Shown in pieces: positions 1 through 5,784 of a DNA stretch of 8,467 nucleotides. Origin of the DNA: Salinibacterium sp. (GTDB lineage: Bacteria > Actinomycetota > Actinomycetes > Actinomycetales > Microbacteriaceae); contig SCSV01000176.1 of NCBI GenBank assembly GCA_004297555.1, positions 1 through 8,467 on the forward strand, read 5' to 3'. The first letter of the stretch is position 1, and each line of letters opens with the position of its first letter. Below the pieces are notes generated by a model that did not search any database, was not told the DNA's origin, and worked only from the letters and a program-made list of their open reading frames with translations. The translations under genes and the position numbers were made by a program.

Positions 1-141
1 GGAGACATCTTCCTCAGAGACGGCTTTGTATACCTGAAGGCAAGGAAGGGCAGCGGGCGCCAAGCGTCACTGCTGCCCGCAGAGCTCTTCCCTGGCGCGA
101 CGCTCTCGTTCGTGCGAGCGAAGATCCGCGAAGCCAACTAG
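1..141 (+). CDS. C-terminal fragment of an unidentified protein
   Basis: An open frame enters from the left edge and runs 46 codons to a TAG at 139-141. About three quarters of its third positions are G or C, which supports coding on this strand. The visible peptide is mixed basic and hydrophobic (it contains FVYLKARKGSG and ends KIREAN) and shows no motif, membrane segment or catalytic signature I recognise. It uses several codons that are uncommon in the downstream genes (AGA, AGG, GTA, TTT, CCT), so it may have a different history, but the sample is too small to claim transfer. It is separated from thrS by 47 bases. No function is assigned. Confidence 0.55.
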   Translation, partial: GDIFLRDGFVYLKARKGSGRQASLLPAELFPGATLSFVRAKIREAN

Positions 142-176
142 GCCTGCAGCGGCAGGGGGCATCACGGCGGCCCCGC

Positions 177-182
177 TAATGT
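177..182 (+). promoter_or_regulatory. Putative -10 box of a leaderless thrS promoter
   Basis: TAATGT fits the actinobacterial -10 pattern TAnnnT. Its last T is followed by exactly six bases and then the GTG start at 189, so the expected transcription start falls on the start codon itself. No Shine-Dalgarno sequence precedes that GTG. No good -35 element is visible at the usual distance, which is common in high-GC actinobacteria. The leaderless reading is an inference from this spacing. Confidence 0.5.
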
Positions 183-188
183 TGTGAG

Positions 189-2132
189 GTGAGTAAGACC
201 GGATTCGACCTGTTCACCGATCGCAGTGTTGTCGCCATGCGCGTCAACGGTGAGCTGAGAGATTTGGCCGCCACCACGAGCGACAGCGACACCGTCGAGC
301 CTGTCACAATCGACTCGCCCGACGGTCTCAACATCCTCCGGCACTCGGCCGCTCACGTGATGGCGCAAGCCGTGCAATCGATCAATCCGGATGCCAAGCT
401 CGGCATCGGTCCGCCCGTCACCGACGGCTTCTATTACGACTTCGATGTCGCCGAGCCCTTCACTCCCGAAGATCTCAAGGCCATCGAAAAGGCCATGGAT
501 CGAATCATCCGCCAGGGCCAGCGTTTTCAACGCCGTGTCGTGACCGAGGCGGAGGCCCGGGCTGACCTGGCCGCCGAGCCGTACAAGCTCGAACTCATCG
601 GAATCAAGGGTGCGGGCGACGACAACGAATCCGTGGAGGTAGGCGGCACCGAGCTCACGATCTATGACAACGTCGATGGCAAGACCGGCGAGGTCTACTG
701 GAAAGACCTGTGCCGCGGGCCGCACCTGCCCAACACCCGGATGATCGGCAACGGCTGGTCGCTCCTACGAAACGCCGCCGCCTACTGGCGCGGGTCCGAG
801 AAGAACAAGCAACTCCAGCGCATCTATGGCACCGCTTGGCCGACCAAAGACGAGCTGCGCGCCTATCAAGAGCGCCAGGAAGAGGCGCTTAAGCGCGACC
901 ATCGCCGCCTCGGCCAAGAACTCGACCTGTTCTCCTTCCCCGACGAGATCGGTTCCGGCCTCGCCGTCTTCCACCCCAAGGGCGGCATCATCCGTCGCGA
1001 GATGGAGGACTACTCGCGCCGCATGCACGAGGCGGCCGGCTACGAGTTCGTCTACACACCGCACATCACCAAGTCGCAGTTGTTCGAGGCATCCGGTCAC
1101 CTCGATTGGTACGCGGACGGCATGTTCCCGCCAATGCACCTCGATGAGGCTCGCAACGAAGAGGGCGAGATCACCCGCCAGGGCGCCGACTACTACTTGA
1201 AACCGATGAACTGCCCGTTCCACATCCTGATCTACCGGTCCAGCTCTCGCTCCTACCGCGACCTCCCGCTGCGGCTCTTCGAGTTCGGCACGGTCTACCG
1301 CAACGAGAAGTCCGGCGTCATTCACGGCCTCACTCGCGTGCGCGGCATGACTCAGGACGACGCCCACATCTTCACCACCAAGGAGCGGATGAAGGAGGAG
1401 CTCACCGCGACCCTGCAGTTTGTGCTCGCCCTACTGCGCGACTACGGCCTGAACGACTTCTACCTTGAGCTCTCGACCAAGAATCCGGAGAAGTTCGTCG
1501 GCGACGATTCGATGTGGGTTGAGGCCACCGACACCCTGCGCGAAGTCGCGACCGATTCCGGCCTCGAACTCGTGCCTGATCCCGGGGGAGCGGCCTTCTA
1601 CGGCCCCAAGATCTCGGTGCAGGCGCGCGACGCCATCGGCCGCACCTGGCAGATGTCGACCGTGCAGCTCGACTTCAACCTGCCGGAGCGCTTCGACCTT
1701 GAGTACACGGCGGCGGATGGCTCGCGGCAGCGTCCCGTGATGATCCACCGCGCACTGTTCGGCTCGATCGAGCGCTTCTTCGGCGTACTCACCGAGCATT
1801 ACGCGGGGGCGTTCCCGGTCTGGCTCGCGCCCGTGCAGGTGGTGGGCATCCCGGTGTCCGAGGCGCACGAGCAGTACCTCGGCCAGGTCATCGCCCAACT
1901 TAGAGCGTCAGGCGTGCGCGCCGAACTCGACGACTCAAGCGAGCGCATGCAGAAGAAGATTCGCACGCACGCCAAGCTCAAAGTGCCGTTCCAGCTCATC
2001 GCCGGCGAGGAGGACGCCTCGAACGGTTCGGTGAGCTTCCGCTTCCGCGACGGGTCTCAGGAGAACGGGATGCCCGTGGCCGACGCCATCGCGCGCATCA
2101 CCGACGCCATCGCGAACCGGGTGCAAGTCTGA
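189..2132 (+). CDS. thrS: Threonyl-tRNA synthetase
   Basis: This 647-residue cytoplasmic enzyme charges tRNA-Thr with threonine using ATP and edits mis-charged serine. Domains in order: a short TGS-like remnant (about 12-43), the editing domain (about 50-230) with HSAAH (H52, H56) and C175/H179 in the CRGPH motif, the class II catalytic core (about 250-540), and the anticodon-binding domain (about 543-640). The zinc and threonine ligands expected of the family are present: C342 in KPMNCPFH, H393 in DDAHIF and H520 in MIHRALFGS. The length is close to the E. coli enzyme, but the first editing histidine comes about 20 residues earlier, so the TGS domain lacks its N-terminal part. GTG 189 is preferred over ATG 237 because residues before M17 look family-like and a -10 box fits GTG 189. 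An in-frame TAA at 177-179 rules out longer starts. The TGA stop overlaps the next gene's ATG. Confidence 0.97.
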   Translation: MSKTGFDLFTDRSVVAMRVNGELRDLAATTSDSDTVEPVTIDSPDGLNILRHSAAHVMAQAVQSINPDAKLGIGPPVTDGFYYDFDVAEPFTPEDLKAIEKAMDRIIRQGQRFQRRVVTEAEARADLAAEPYKLELIGIKGAGDDNESVEVGGTELTIYDNVDGKTGEVYWKDLCRGPHLPNTRMIGNGWSLLRNAAAYWRGSEKNKQLQRIYGTAWPTKDELRAYQERQEEALKRDHRRLGQELDLFSFPDEIGSGLAVFHPKGGIIRREMEDYSRRMHEAAGYEFVYTPHITKSQLFEASGHLDWYADGMFPPMHLDEARNEEGEITRQGADYYLKPMNCPFHILIYRSSSRSYRDLPLRLFEFGTVYRNEKSGVIHGLTRVRGMTQDDAHIFTTKERMKEELTATLQFVLALLRDYGLNDFYLELSTKNPEKFVGDDSMWVEATDTLREVATDSGLELVPDPGGAAFYGPKISVQARDAIGRTWQMSTVQLDFNLPERFDLEYTAADGSRQRPVMIHRALFGSIERFFGVLTEHYAGAFPVWLAPVQVVGIPVSEAHEQYLGQVIAQLRASGVRAELDDSSERMQKKIRTHAKLKVPFQLIAGEEDASNGSVSFRFRDGSQENGMPVADAIARITDAIANRVQV

Positions 2133-2716
2133 TGCTGGACGACACAAACGACTACACCGACTACGACGGCACCGTCTATGGCGGCGTCGAGTCCTCGAGT
2201 AATTTCGCTGCCGTGCCCGACGCGTTCCAGCGGCTCTGGACCCCGCACCGGCTCGCGTATATCGAGCACGGCCAAATGCCCGGCGAGGGGGAGTGCCCGT
2301 TTTGTCTGGCACCCGGGATGCCCGACGACGAGGCCCTCATCGTGGCTCGCGGCACCCACGCTTACGTACTTCTCAACCTCTACCCGTACAACAGCGGCCA
2401 CCTGCTGGTGTGCCCATACCGGCATGTTGCCAGCTATGACGAGGCGACGGCCGATGAGGTGAACGAGATCGCCAGTCTGACCCAGACGGCGATGCGCGTG
2501 CTGAGCGTGACATCGCGCACTCATGGTTTCAACATCGGCATGAACCAGGGGCGAATCGCGGGCGCAGGGATCGCCGATCACCTGCACCAGCACATCGTTC
2601 CGCGCTGGGCGCTCGACGCAAACTTCTTCCCGATCATCGCCCGCACGAAGGCGCTGCCGAGGCTTCTCGGCGAAGTGCGAGCTGAGATCGCCGCCGCGTG
2701 GGCGGCGGAAGAGTAG
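2132..2716 (+). CDS. HIT-family protein, probable Ap4A phosphorylase
   Basis: This 194-residue protein carries the histidine-triad signature HLHQHIV at 150-156, the nucleotide-binding site and nucleophile of the HIT superfamily. A CPFC pair (C55, C58) near the N-terminus resembles the zinc-binding cysteines of many HIT proteins. The segment from NIGMNQG through HIVPRW and DANFFPI matches the layout of actinobacterial Ap4A phosphorylases such as M. tuberculosis Rv2613c, which also follows thrS and has nearly the same length. By that relation it likely splits diadenosine tetraphosphate phosphorolytically. Aminoacyl-tRNA synthetases are known side-reaction sources of Ap4A, so coupling to thrS makes sense. 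Its ATG overlaps the thrS stop (TGATG) and no clear Shine-Dalgarno is seen, suggesting translational coupling. The first 25 residues are acidic and probably disordered. The family is certain; the exact substrate is inferred. Confidence 0.93.
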   Translation: MLDDTNDYTDYDGTVYGGVESSSNFAAVPDAFQRLWTPHRLAYIEHGQMPGEGECPFCLAPGMPDDEALIVARGTHAYVLLNLYPYNSGHLLVCPYRHVASYDEATADEVNEIASLTQTAMRVLSVTSRTHGFNIGMNQGRIAGAGIADHLHQHIVPRWALDANFFPIIARTKALPRLLGEVRAEIAAAWAAEE

Positions 2717-2737
2717 CAGCGGGCAGCTAGTGTTACG

Positions 2738-2760
2738 GCCTCGTGCGAGATGGGCGAGGC
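2738..2760. repeat. Inverted repeat in the HIT-pdxS gap
   Basis: GCCTCG (2738-2743) and CGAGGC (2755-2760) form a perfect 6-bp inverted repeat around an 11-base loop. It lies 18 bases before the putative pdxS -10 box, overlapping where a -35 element would be. There is no T-tract after it, so it is not a classical intrinsic terminator. It could be a protein-binding site, a weak hairpin or chance in GC-rich DNA. The rest of the 75-base gap shows nothing else recognisable. Confidence 0.3.
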
Positions 2761-2777
2761 GGGCATCCGATCGAAAC

Positions 2778-2783
2778 TAGAAT
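2778..2783 (+). promoter_or_regulatory. Putative pdxS -10 box
   Basis: TAGAAT differs from the TATAAT consensus at one position and lies eight bases before the pdxS ATG at 2792. Transcription would start at A2789 or A2792, giving a leader of three or zero bases. No Shine-Dalgarno sequence separates box and ATG. The identical hexamer precedes yebC. No convincing -35 element is visible. Confidence 0.55.
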
Positions 2784-2791
2784 TGGGCATC

Positions 2792-3700
2792 ATGGCAACG
2801 AAGAGCACAGACACATCGGATTCCCTCGGCACGAACCGGGTCAAGCGCGGTCTCGCTGAGATGCTCAAGGGCGGCGTCATCATGGACGTCGTTACCGCCG
2901 AGCAGGCGAAGATCGCCGAAGACGCCGGTGCCGTCGCCGTCATGGCTCTCGAGCGCGTGCCGGCTGACATCCGCTCTCAGGGCGGCGTTGCGCGCATGAG
3001 CGACCCCGACCTGATCGACGCGATCATCGCCGCCGTCTCGATTCCGGTGATGGCGAAGGCGCGCATCGGGCACTTCGTCGAAGCGCAAGTGCTTGAGGCG
3101 CTCAAGGTCGACTACATCGACGAGTCCGAGGTGCTGAGCCCCGCCGACTACGTGAACCACATCGACAAGTGGCAGTTCACGGTGCCATTCGTCTGCGGCG
3201 CGACCAACCTGGGCGAGGCGCTGCGCCGCATTACCGAGGGTGCCGCGATGATCCGCTCCAAGGGCGAGGCCGGCACGGGCGACGTCTCCGAGGCCACCAA
3301 GCACATCCGCACCATCACGGGCGAGATCAACGCGCTCAAGTCGAAGACCAAAGACGAGCTGTACGTCGCAGCGAAGGAGCTGCAGGCGCCATACGACCTC
3401 GTCGCAGAAATCGCAGAGACCGGCAAGCTTCCGGTCGTGCTGTTCACGGCCGGCGGCGTCGCGACCCCGGCGGATGCCGCGCTCATGATGCAACTCGGTG
3501 CCGACGGAGTCTTCGTGGGCTCCGGCATCTTCAAGTCGGGCGACCCGGCCAAGCGTGCTGCCGCGATCGTGAAGGCGACCACCTTCTTCGACGACGCGAA
3601 CGTGATCGCCGAGGCCTCGCGCGGACTGGGCGAGGCCATGGTCGGCATCAACGTCTCCGACCTGGCTGCACCGCACCGTCTCGCTGAGCGTGGCTGGTAG
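2792..3700 (+). CDS. pdxS: PLP synthase, synthase subunit PdxS
   Basis: This 302-residue TIM-barrel enzyme makes pyridoxal 5'-phosphate from ribose 5-phosphate, glyceraldehyde 3-phosphate and ammonia supplied by PdxT. In the family twelve PdxS subunits form the core of the complex. The expected residues are present with an offset of eight from the B. subtilis protein: D32 in VIMDVV, the Schiff-base lysine K89 in VMAKARIGH, and the second lysine K157 in RSKGEAGTG. The phosphate-binding stretches near the C-terminal part (TAGGVATPADAA, GVFVGSGIFKS) are also intact. The length is typical. ATG 2792 is chosen over the upstream in-frame ATG at 2750 because the latter adds 14 unconserved residues and would start upstream of the TAGAAT box. 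The gene overlaps pdxT by 11 bases, as expected for subunits made together. Confidence 0.98.
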   Translation: MATKSTDTSDSLGTNRVKRGLAEMLKGGVIMDVVTAEQAKIAEDAGAVAVMALERVPADIRSQGGVARMSDPDLIDAIIAAVSIPVMAKARIGHFVEAQVLEALKVDYIDESEVLSPADYVNHIDKWQFTVPFVCGATNLGEALRRITEGAAMIRSKGEAGTGDVSEATKHIRTITGEINALKSKTKDELYVAAKELQAPYDLVAEIAETGKLPVVLFTAGGVATPADAALMMQLGADGVFVGSGIFKSGDPAKRAAAIVKATTFFDDANVIAEASRGLGEAMVGINVSDLAAPHRLAERGW

Positions 3701-4295
3701 CTCGCCAACGCCCCGGGTCGGGGTGCTCGCCCTCCAGGGCGATTTTCGCGAGCACCTGGCTGTGCTGACTTCCCTTGGCGCTGATGCTGTTCCGGTGAAG
3801 CGGCCGTCAGAACTTCAAGCGGTCGACGGCCTCATCATCCCCGGCGGCGAGTCCACGGTGATGGACAAGCTCAGCCGCCTGTTCGGCCTCGCCGAACCGC
3901 TGAAAGAAGCGATCGCATCCGGGATGCCCGTCTATGGCACCTGCGCCGGACTCATCATGCTCTCCGACACCGTGCGCGATTCGAACGAGGGGCAGCAAAC
4001 CCTCGGCGGTTTCGACATCGTCGTGCGGCGCAACGCCTTTGGCTCGCAGCTCGACTCCTTCGAGACCGACCTCGACGTGCCGGCGTTGGGGGAGCCGCCC
4101 GTGCACGCGGTCTTCATCCGAGCACCGGTCGTGGAGTCGCTCGGCGACGCGGTCAGCGCGCTTGCGACACTGGCCGACGGTCGCGTGGTCGCTGTTGAGC
4201 AGGGCAATCTGCTCGGCACGTCATTCCACCCGGAGATGACCGGCGACACCCGCTTTCACGAGTACTTCCTCGCGAAGGTGCGCGAGCGCCGCTAG
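3690..4295 (+). CDS. pdxT: PLP synthase, glutaminase subunit PdxT
   Basis: This 201-residue class I glutamine amidotransferase releases ammonia from glutamine and channels it to PdxS. The N-terminus RVGVLALQGDFREH is the family signature, GGES (52-55) binds glutamine, C85 in GTCAGL is the nucleophile, and H180 with E182 in SFHPEM completes the catalytic triad. GTG 3690 lies inside the end of pdxS and gives a start eight residues before the conserved VGVLALQG strand. No ATG is available nearby and no strong Shine-Dalgarno is visible, so initiation is probably coupled to pdxS translation. Length and motifs are typical and nothing is missing. The pairing with pdxS shows the organism makes vitamin B6 by the DXP-independent route. 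Confidence 0.97.
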   Translation: MAGSSPTPRVGVLALQGDFREHLAVLTSLGADAVPVKRPSELQAVDGLIIPGGESTVMDKLSRLFGLAEPLKEAIASGMPVYGTCAGLIMLSDTVRDSNEGQQTLGGFDIVVRRNAFGSQLDSFETDLDVPALGEPPVHAVFIRAPVVESLGDAVSALATLADGRVVAVEQGNLLGTSFHPEMTGDTRFHEYFLAKVRERR

Positions 4296-4325
4296 CGGGT
4301 GCTGGCGATCCGGCGCCCTCGCGCG

Positions 4326-4331
4326 CATAGT
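4326..4331 (+). promoter_or_regulatory. Possible -10 box of the membrane-protein gene
   Basis: CATAGT keeps four of six TATAAT positions, including the key A and final T. Exactly six bases separate it from the ATG at 4338, matching the thrS and ruvA layout. It is weaker than the other boxes because the first T is missing. TGGCGA at 4303-4308 would be a poor -35. The support is mainly the repeated spacing seen across the window. Confidence 0.35.
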
Positions 4332-4337
4332 TGGGCC

Positions 4338-4943
4338 ATGAAACTGTATTCGGACTTTGGGCCCCGCCGCACCCGCCAGATCGCAGCCGATCTGTTCGCC
4401 CTGCTCGCGATCAGCGGCTGGGTATGGCTCGGCATCACCGTGTATCAACTCGTCGAGAACCTCGCCGCGTTCGGGGTCCAGATGGAGCAGGCCGGTTCGG
4501 GATTCAAGAAGACCATGACCGATGTCGGGGATGCCCTCGGCGGCGTGCCGCTCATTGGCGGGGGCATCCGCGTGCCCTTTGATCAGGCGAGTGACGCCGG
4601 GGCTGCGCTGGAGGCGGCCGGCCAGAGTCAGCAGGTCGCGGTCAACCAACTCGCGACCGGGCTCGGTATCGGGATTGCGGTTGTGCCGATCCTGACGATC
4701 CTCCTGTTCTGGCTGGTGCCGCGCATCCGGTTCATGCGTAAGGCGGGGAGTGCGAAGGCACTGGTCGAGTCGGGTGCTGGCATCGACCTGCTCGCGCTTC
4801 GTGCACTCGCGAGCCAGCGAATTTCAGCCCTTCGAGCAGTAGATCCGGATGCGATGGCCGCCTGGCGCCGCGGCGACGAGACCGTGATGCGGGCGCTTGC
4901 TCAACTTGAGCTCAAGGCCTCCGGCGTGCGTCTGCGCGAGTAG
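4338..4943 (+). CDS. Two-helix membrane protein of unknown function
   Basis: I do not recognise a named family. The 201-residue product starts with a short basic cytoplasmic-looking segment (RRTRQ at 10-14), then a hydrophobic helix at about 19-39 and a second at about 106-127. A roughly 65-residue glycine- and alanine-rich segment lies between them, probably outside the cell, and a basic, alanine- and leucine-rich C-terminal domain (129-201) is probably cytoplasmic. The N-in/C-in topology follows from the arginines at 10-13 and at 129-134. There is no signal peptidase site, cysteine or catalytic motif. ATG 4338 is preferred over GTG 4299 because a -10-like box lies six bases before it and neither start has a Shine-Dalgarno. 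The position between pdxT and yebC suggests lineage-specific insertion into a conserved cluster and says little about function. Confidence 0.85.
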   Translation: MKLYSDFGPRRTRQIAADLFALLAISGWVWLGITVYQLVENLAAFGVQMEQAGSGFKKTMTDVGDALGGVPLIGGGIRVPFDQASDAGAALEAAGQSQQVAVNQLATGLGIGIAVVPILTILLFWLVPRIRFMRKAGSAKALVESGAGIDLLALRALASQRISALRAVDPDAMAAWRRGDETVMRALAQLELKASGVRLRE

Positions 4944-4984
4944 CTTGCATGCGGGCGCGCAGCGGCCGCCATCCGCTCGCTGGT

Positions 4985-4990
4985 TAGAAT
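4985..4990 (+). promoter_or_regulatory. Putative -10 box of a leaderless yebC promoter
   Basis: TAGAAT is followed by seven bases and the yebC ATG at 4998, with no Shine-Dalgarno between them. The same hexamer precedes pdxS. The 54-base gap before yebC is otherwise GC-rich, with a GCGGCCGC palindrome at 4962-4969 and no T-tract, so I see no terminator. A clear -35 element is absent. Confidence 0.55.
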
Positions 4991-4997
4991 GGCTGTC

Positions 4998-5756
4998 ATG
5001 TCAGGCCACTCCAAATGGGCGACCACGAAGCACCAGAAGGCGATCAAGGATTCGCGTCGTGCCAAGTCGTTCGCCAAGCTCATCAAGAACATCGAAGTTG
5101 CAGCCAAGATCGGCGGTGCTGATCTTTCGGGCAACCCGACGCTCGTTGACGCGATTCAGAAGGCCAAGAAGACGTCGGTTCCCAACGACAACATCGATCG
5201 CGCGGTCAAGCGCGGTTCGGGTCAGCTCGGCGAGGCGGTCGACTACCAGACGATCATGTACGAGGGCTACGGCCCTGGCGGCGTCGCGCTGCTCGTGCAG
5301 TGTCTGACCGACAACAAGAACCGCGCGGCTGCCGACGTGCGCACGCTGATGAGTCGCAACGGCGGCACCATGGCCGACCCGGGCAGCGTCGCCTACAACT
5401 TCACCCGCAAGGGCGTCATCGCGATCACCAAGACGGATGGCGTCACCGAGGATGACATTCTGCTCGCCGTGCTCGACGCGGGCGCGGAGGAGGTCACCGA
5501 CCGCGGTGCCGGCTTCGAGGTCATCACCGACACCTCGCACCTCGTCGAGGCTCGCGAGGCGCTGCAAGCTGCGGGAATCGACTACGACTCCTCCGAGGCC
5601 GAGTTTGTGCCGAACCTCACTGTCGAGGTCGACGCGGAGGTCGCGCGCAAGGTTATGAAGCTCATCGACGCCCTCGACGACTGCGACGATGTGCAGAACA
5701 TATATTCGAATTACGACGTGTCGCCCGAGGTTCAGGCGGAGTTGGACCAAGACTAG
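4998..5756 (+). CDS. yebC: YebC/PmpR-family (DUF28, TACO1-like) regulatory protein
   Basis: The 252-residue product begins with the family hallmark GHSKWATTKHQKA, followed by the basic stretch AKLIKNIEVAAKIGG and the conserved PNDNIDRAVKRG and YEGYGPGGVALLV segments. It ends with the acidic domain containing DDVQNIYSNYD. YebC proteins were first described as DNA-binding transcriptional regulators, sometimes next to ruv genes. TACO1 and some bacterial members act on translation, including at proline-rich stalls. Which role applies here cannot be read from sequence. ATG 4998 is chosen because MSGHSKW is the family N-terminus; an in-frame ATG at 4989 overlaps the -10 box. The C-terminal codons for QNIYSN use AAC ATA TAT, unusually AT-rich for this DNA, and coincide with a LexA-like operator for ruvC. 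Confidence 0.97.
   Translation: MSGHSKWATTKHQKAIKDSRRAKSFAKLIKNIEVAAKIGGADLSGNPTLVDAIQKAKKTSVPNDNIDRAVKRGSGQLGEAVDYQTIMYEGYGPGGVALLVQCLTDNKNRAAADVRTLMSRNGGTMADPGSVAYNFTRKGVIAITKTDGVTEDDILLAVLDAGAEEVTDRGAGFEVITDTSHLVEAREALQAAGIDYDSSEAEFVPNLTVEVDAEVARKVMKLIDALDDCDDVQNIYSNYDVSPEVQAELDQD
5694..5709 (+). promoter_or_regulatory. Putative LexA (SOS) box for ruvCAB inside yebC
   Basis: The core at 5695-5708, AGAAC-ATAT-ATTCG, matches 8 of 10 defined bases of the Gram-positive and actinobacterial LexA consensus CGAAC-N4-GTTCG, with the ATAT centre often seen in real sites. The following A also fits the longer TCGAAC-N4-GTTCGA form. It ends 74 bases before the ruvC ATG. It lies within yebC codons 233-238 and uses ATA, the only in-frame ATA isoleucine codon in the window, beside rare TAT and AAT. 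That codon choice suggests the DNA sequence itself is selected. ruv genes are SOS-regulated in many bacteria, including mycobacteria. Binding has not been shown here. Confidence 0.55.
5701..5706 (+). promoter_or_regulatory. Putative ruvC -10 box overlapped by the LexA box
   Basis: TATATT matches five of six TATAAT positions and sits inside the LexA-like palindrome, so a bound repressor would cover it. Transcription would start near 5713 inside yebC, leaving a leader of about 70 bases before ruvC. No strong -35 is visible; CGACTG at 5678-5683 is at the right distance but poor. Confidence 0.4.
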
Positions 5757-5760
5757 GGGC

Positions 5761-5784
5761 ATGACTTCGCGGATGCCCGACTGA
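5761..5784 (+). other. Seven-codon mini-ORF ending on the ruvC start
   Basis: ATG 5761 opens a frame for MTSRMPD and stops at TGA 5782-5784, whose last base is the first base of the ruvC ATG (TGATG). It fills nearly the whole 27-base yebC-ruvC gap. It has no proper Shine-Dalgarno (TAGGGG is only one base away). It could deliver ribosomes to ruvC, which also lacks a good ribosome-binding site, or be chance. Confidence 0.2.

Noticed and set aside
143..156. CCTGC-AGCG-GCAGG hairpin after the left-edge gene
   Set aside because: Only 5 bp and no T-tract follows; insufficient to call a terminator.
142..188. A T-box riboswitch controlling thrS
   Set aside because: The leader is only 47 bases, has no T-box consensus or terminator, and the transcript probably begins at the start codon.
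2019..2030. TCGAACGGTTCG as a second LexA box in thrS
   Set aside because: The half-sites are not spaced by four bases as LexA requires, and it lies deep in coding sequence with no promoter nearby.
2750..2791. A 14-residue longer PdxS starting at ATG 2750
   Set aside because: The extension is unlike the family N-terminus and the start would lie upstream of the TAGAAT promoter box.
4299..4337. A GTG start 13 codons upstream for the membrane protein
   Set aside because: No Shine-Dalgarno or -10 box precedes it. ATG 4338 has the -10-like spacing and a natural N-terminus.
4961..4977. AGCGG/CCGCT hairpin before yebC as a terminator
   Set aside because: The stem is 5 bp with no U-tract, and a promoter box follows directly; GC-rich chance pairing is likely.
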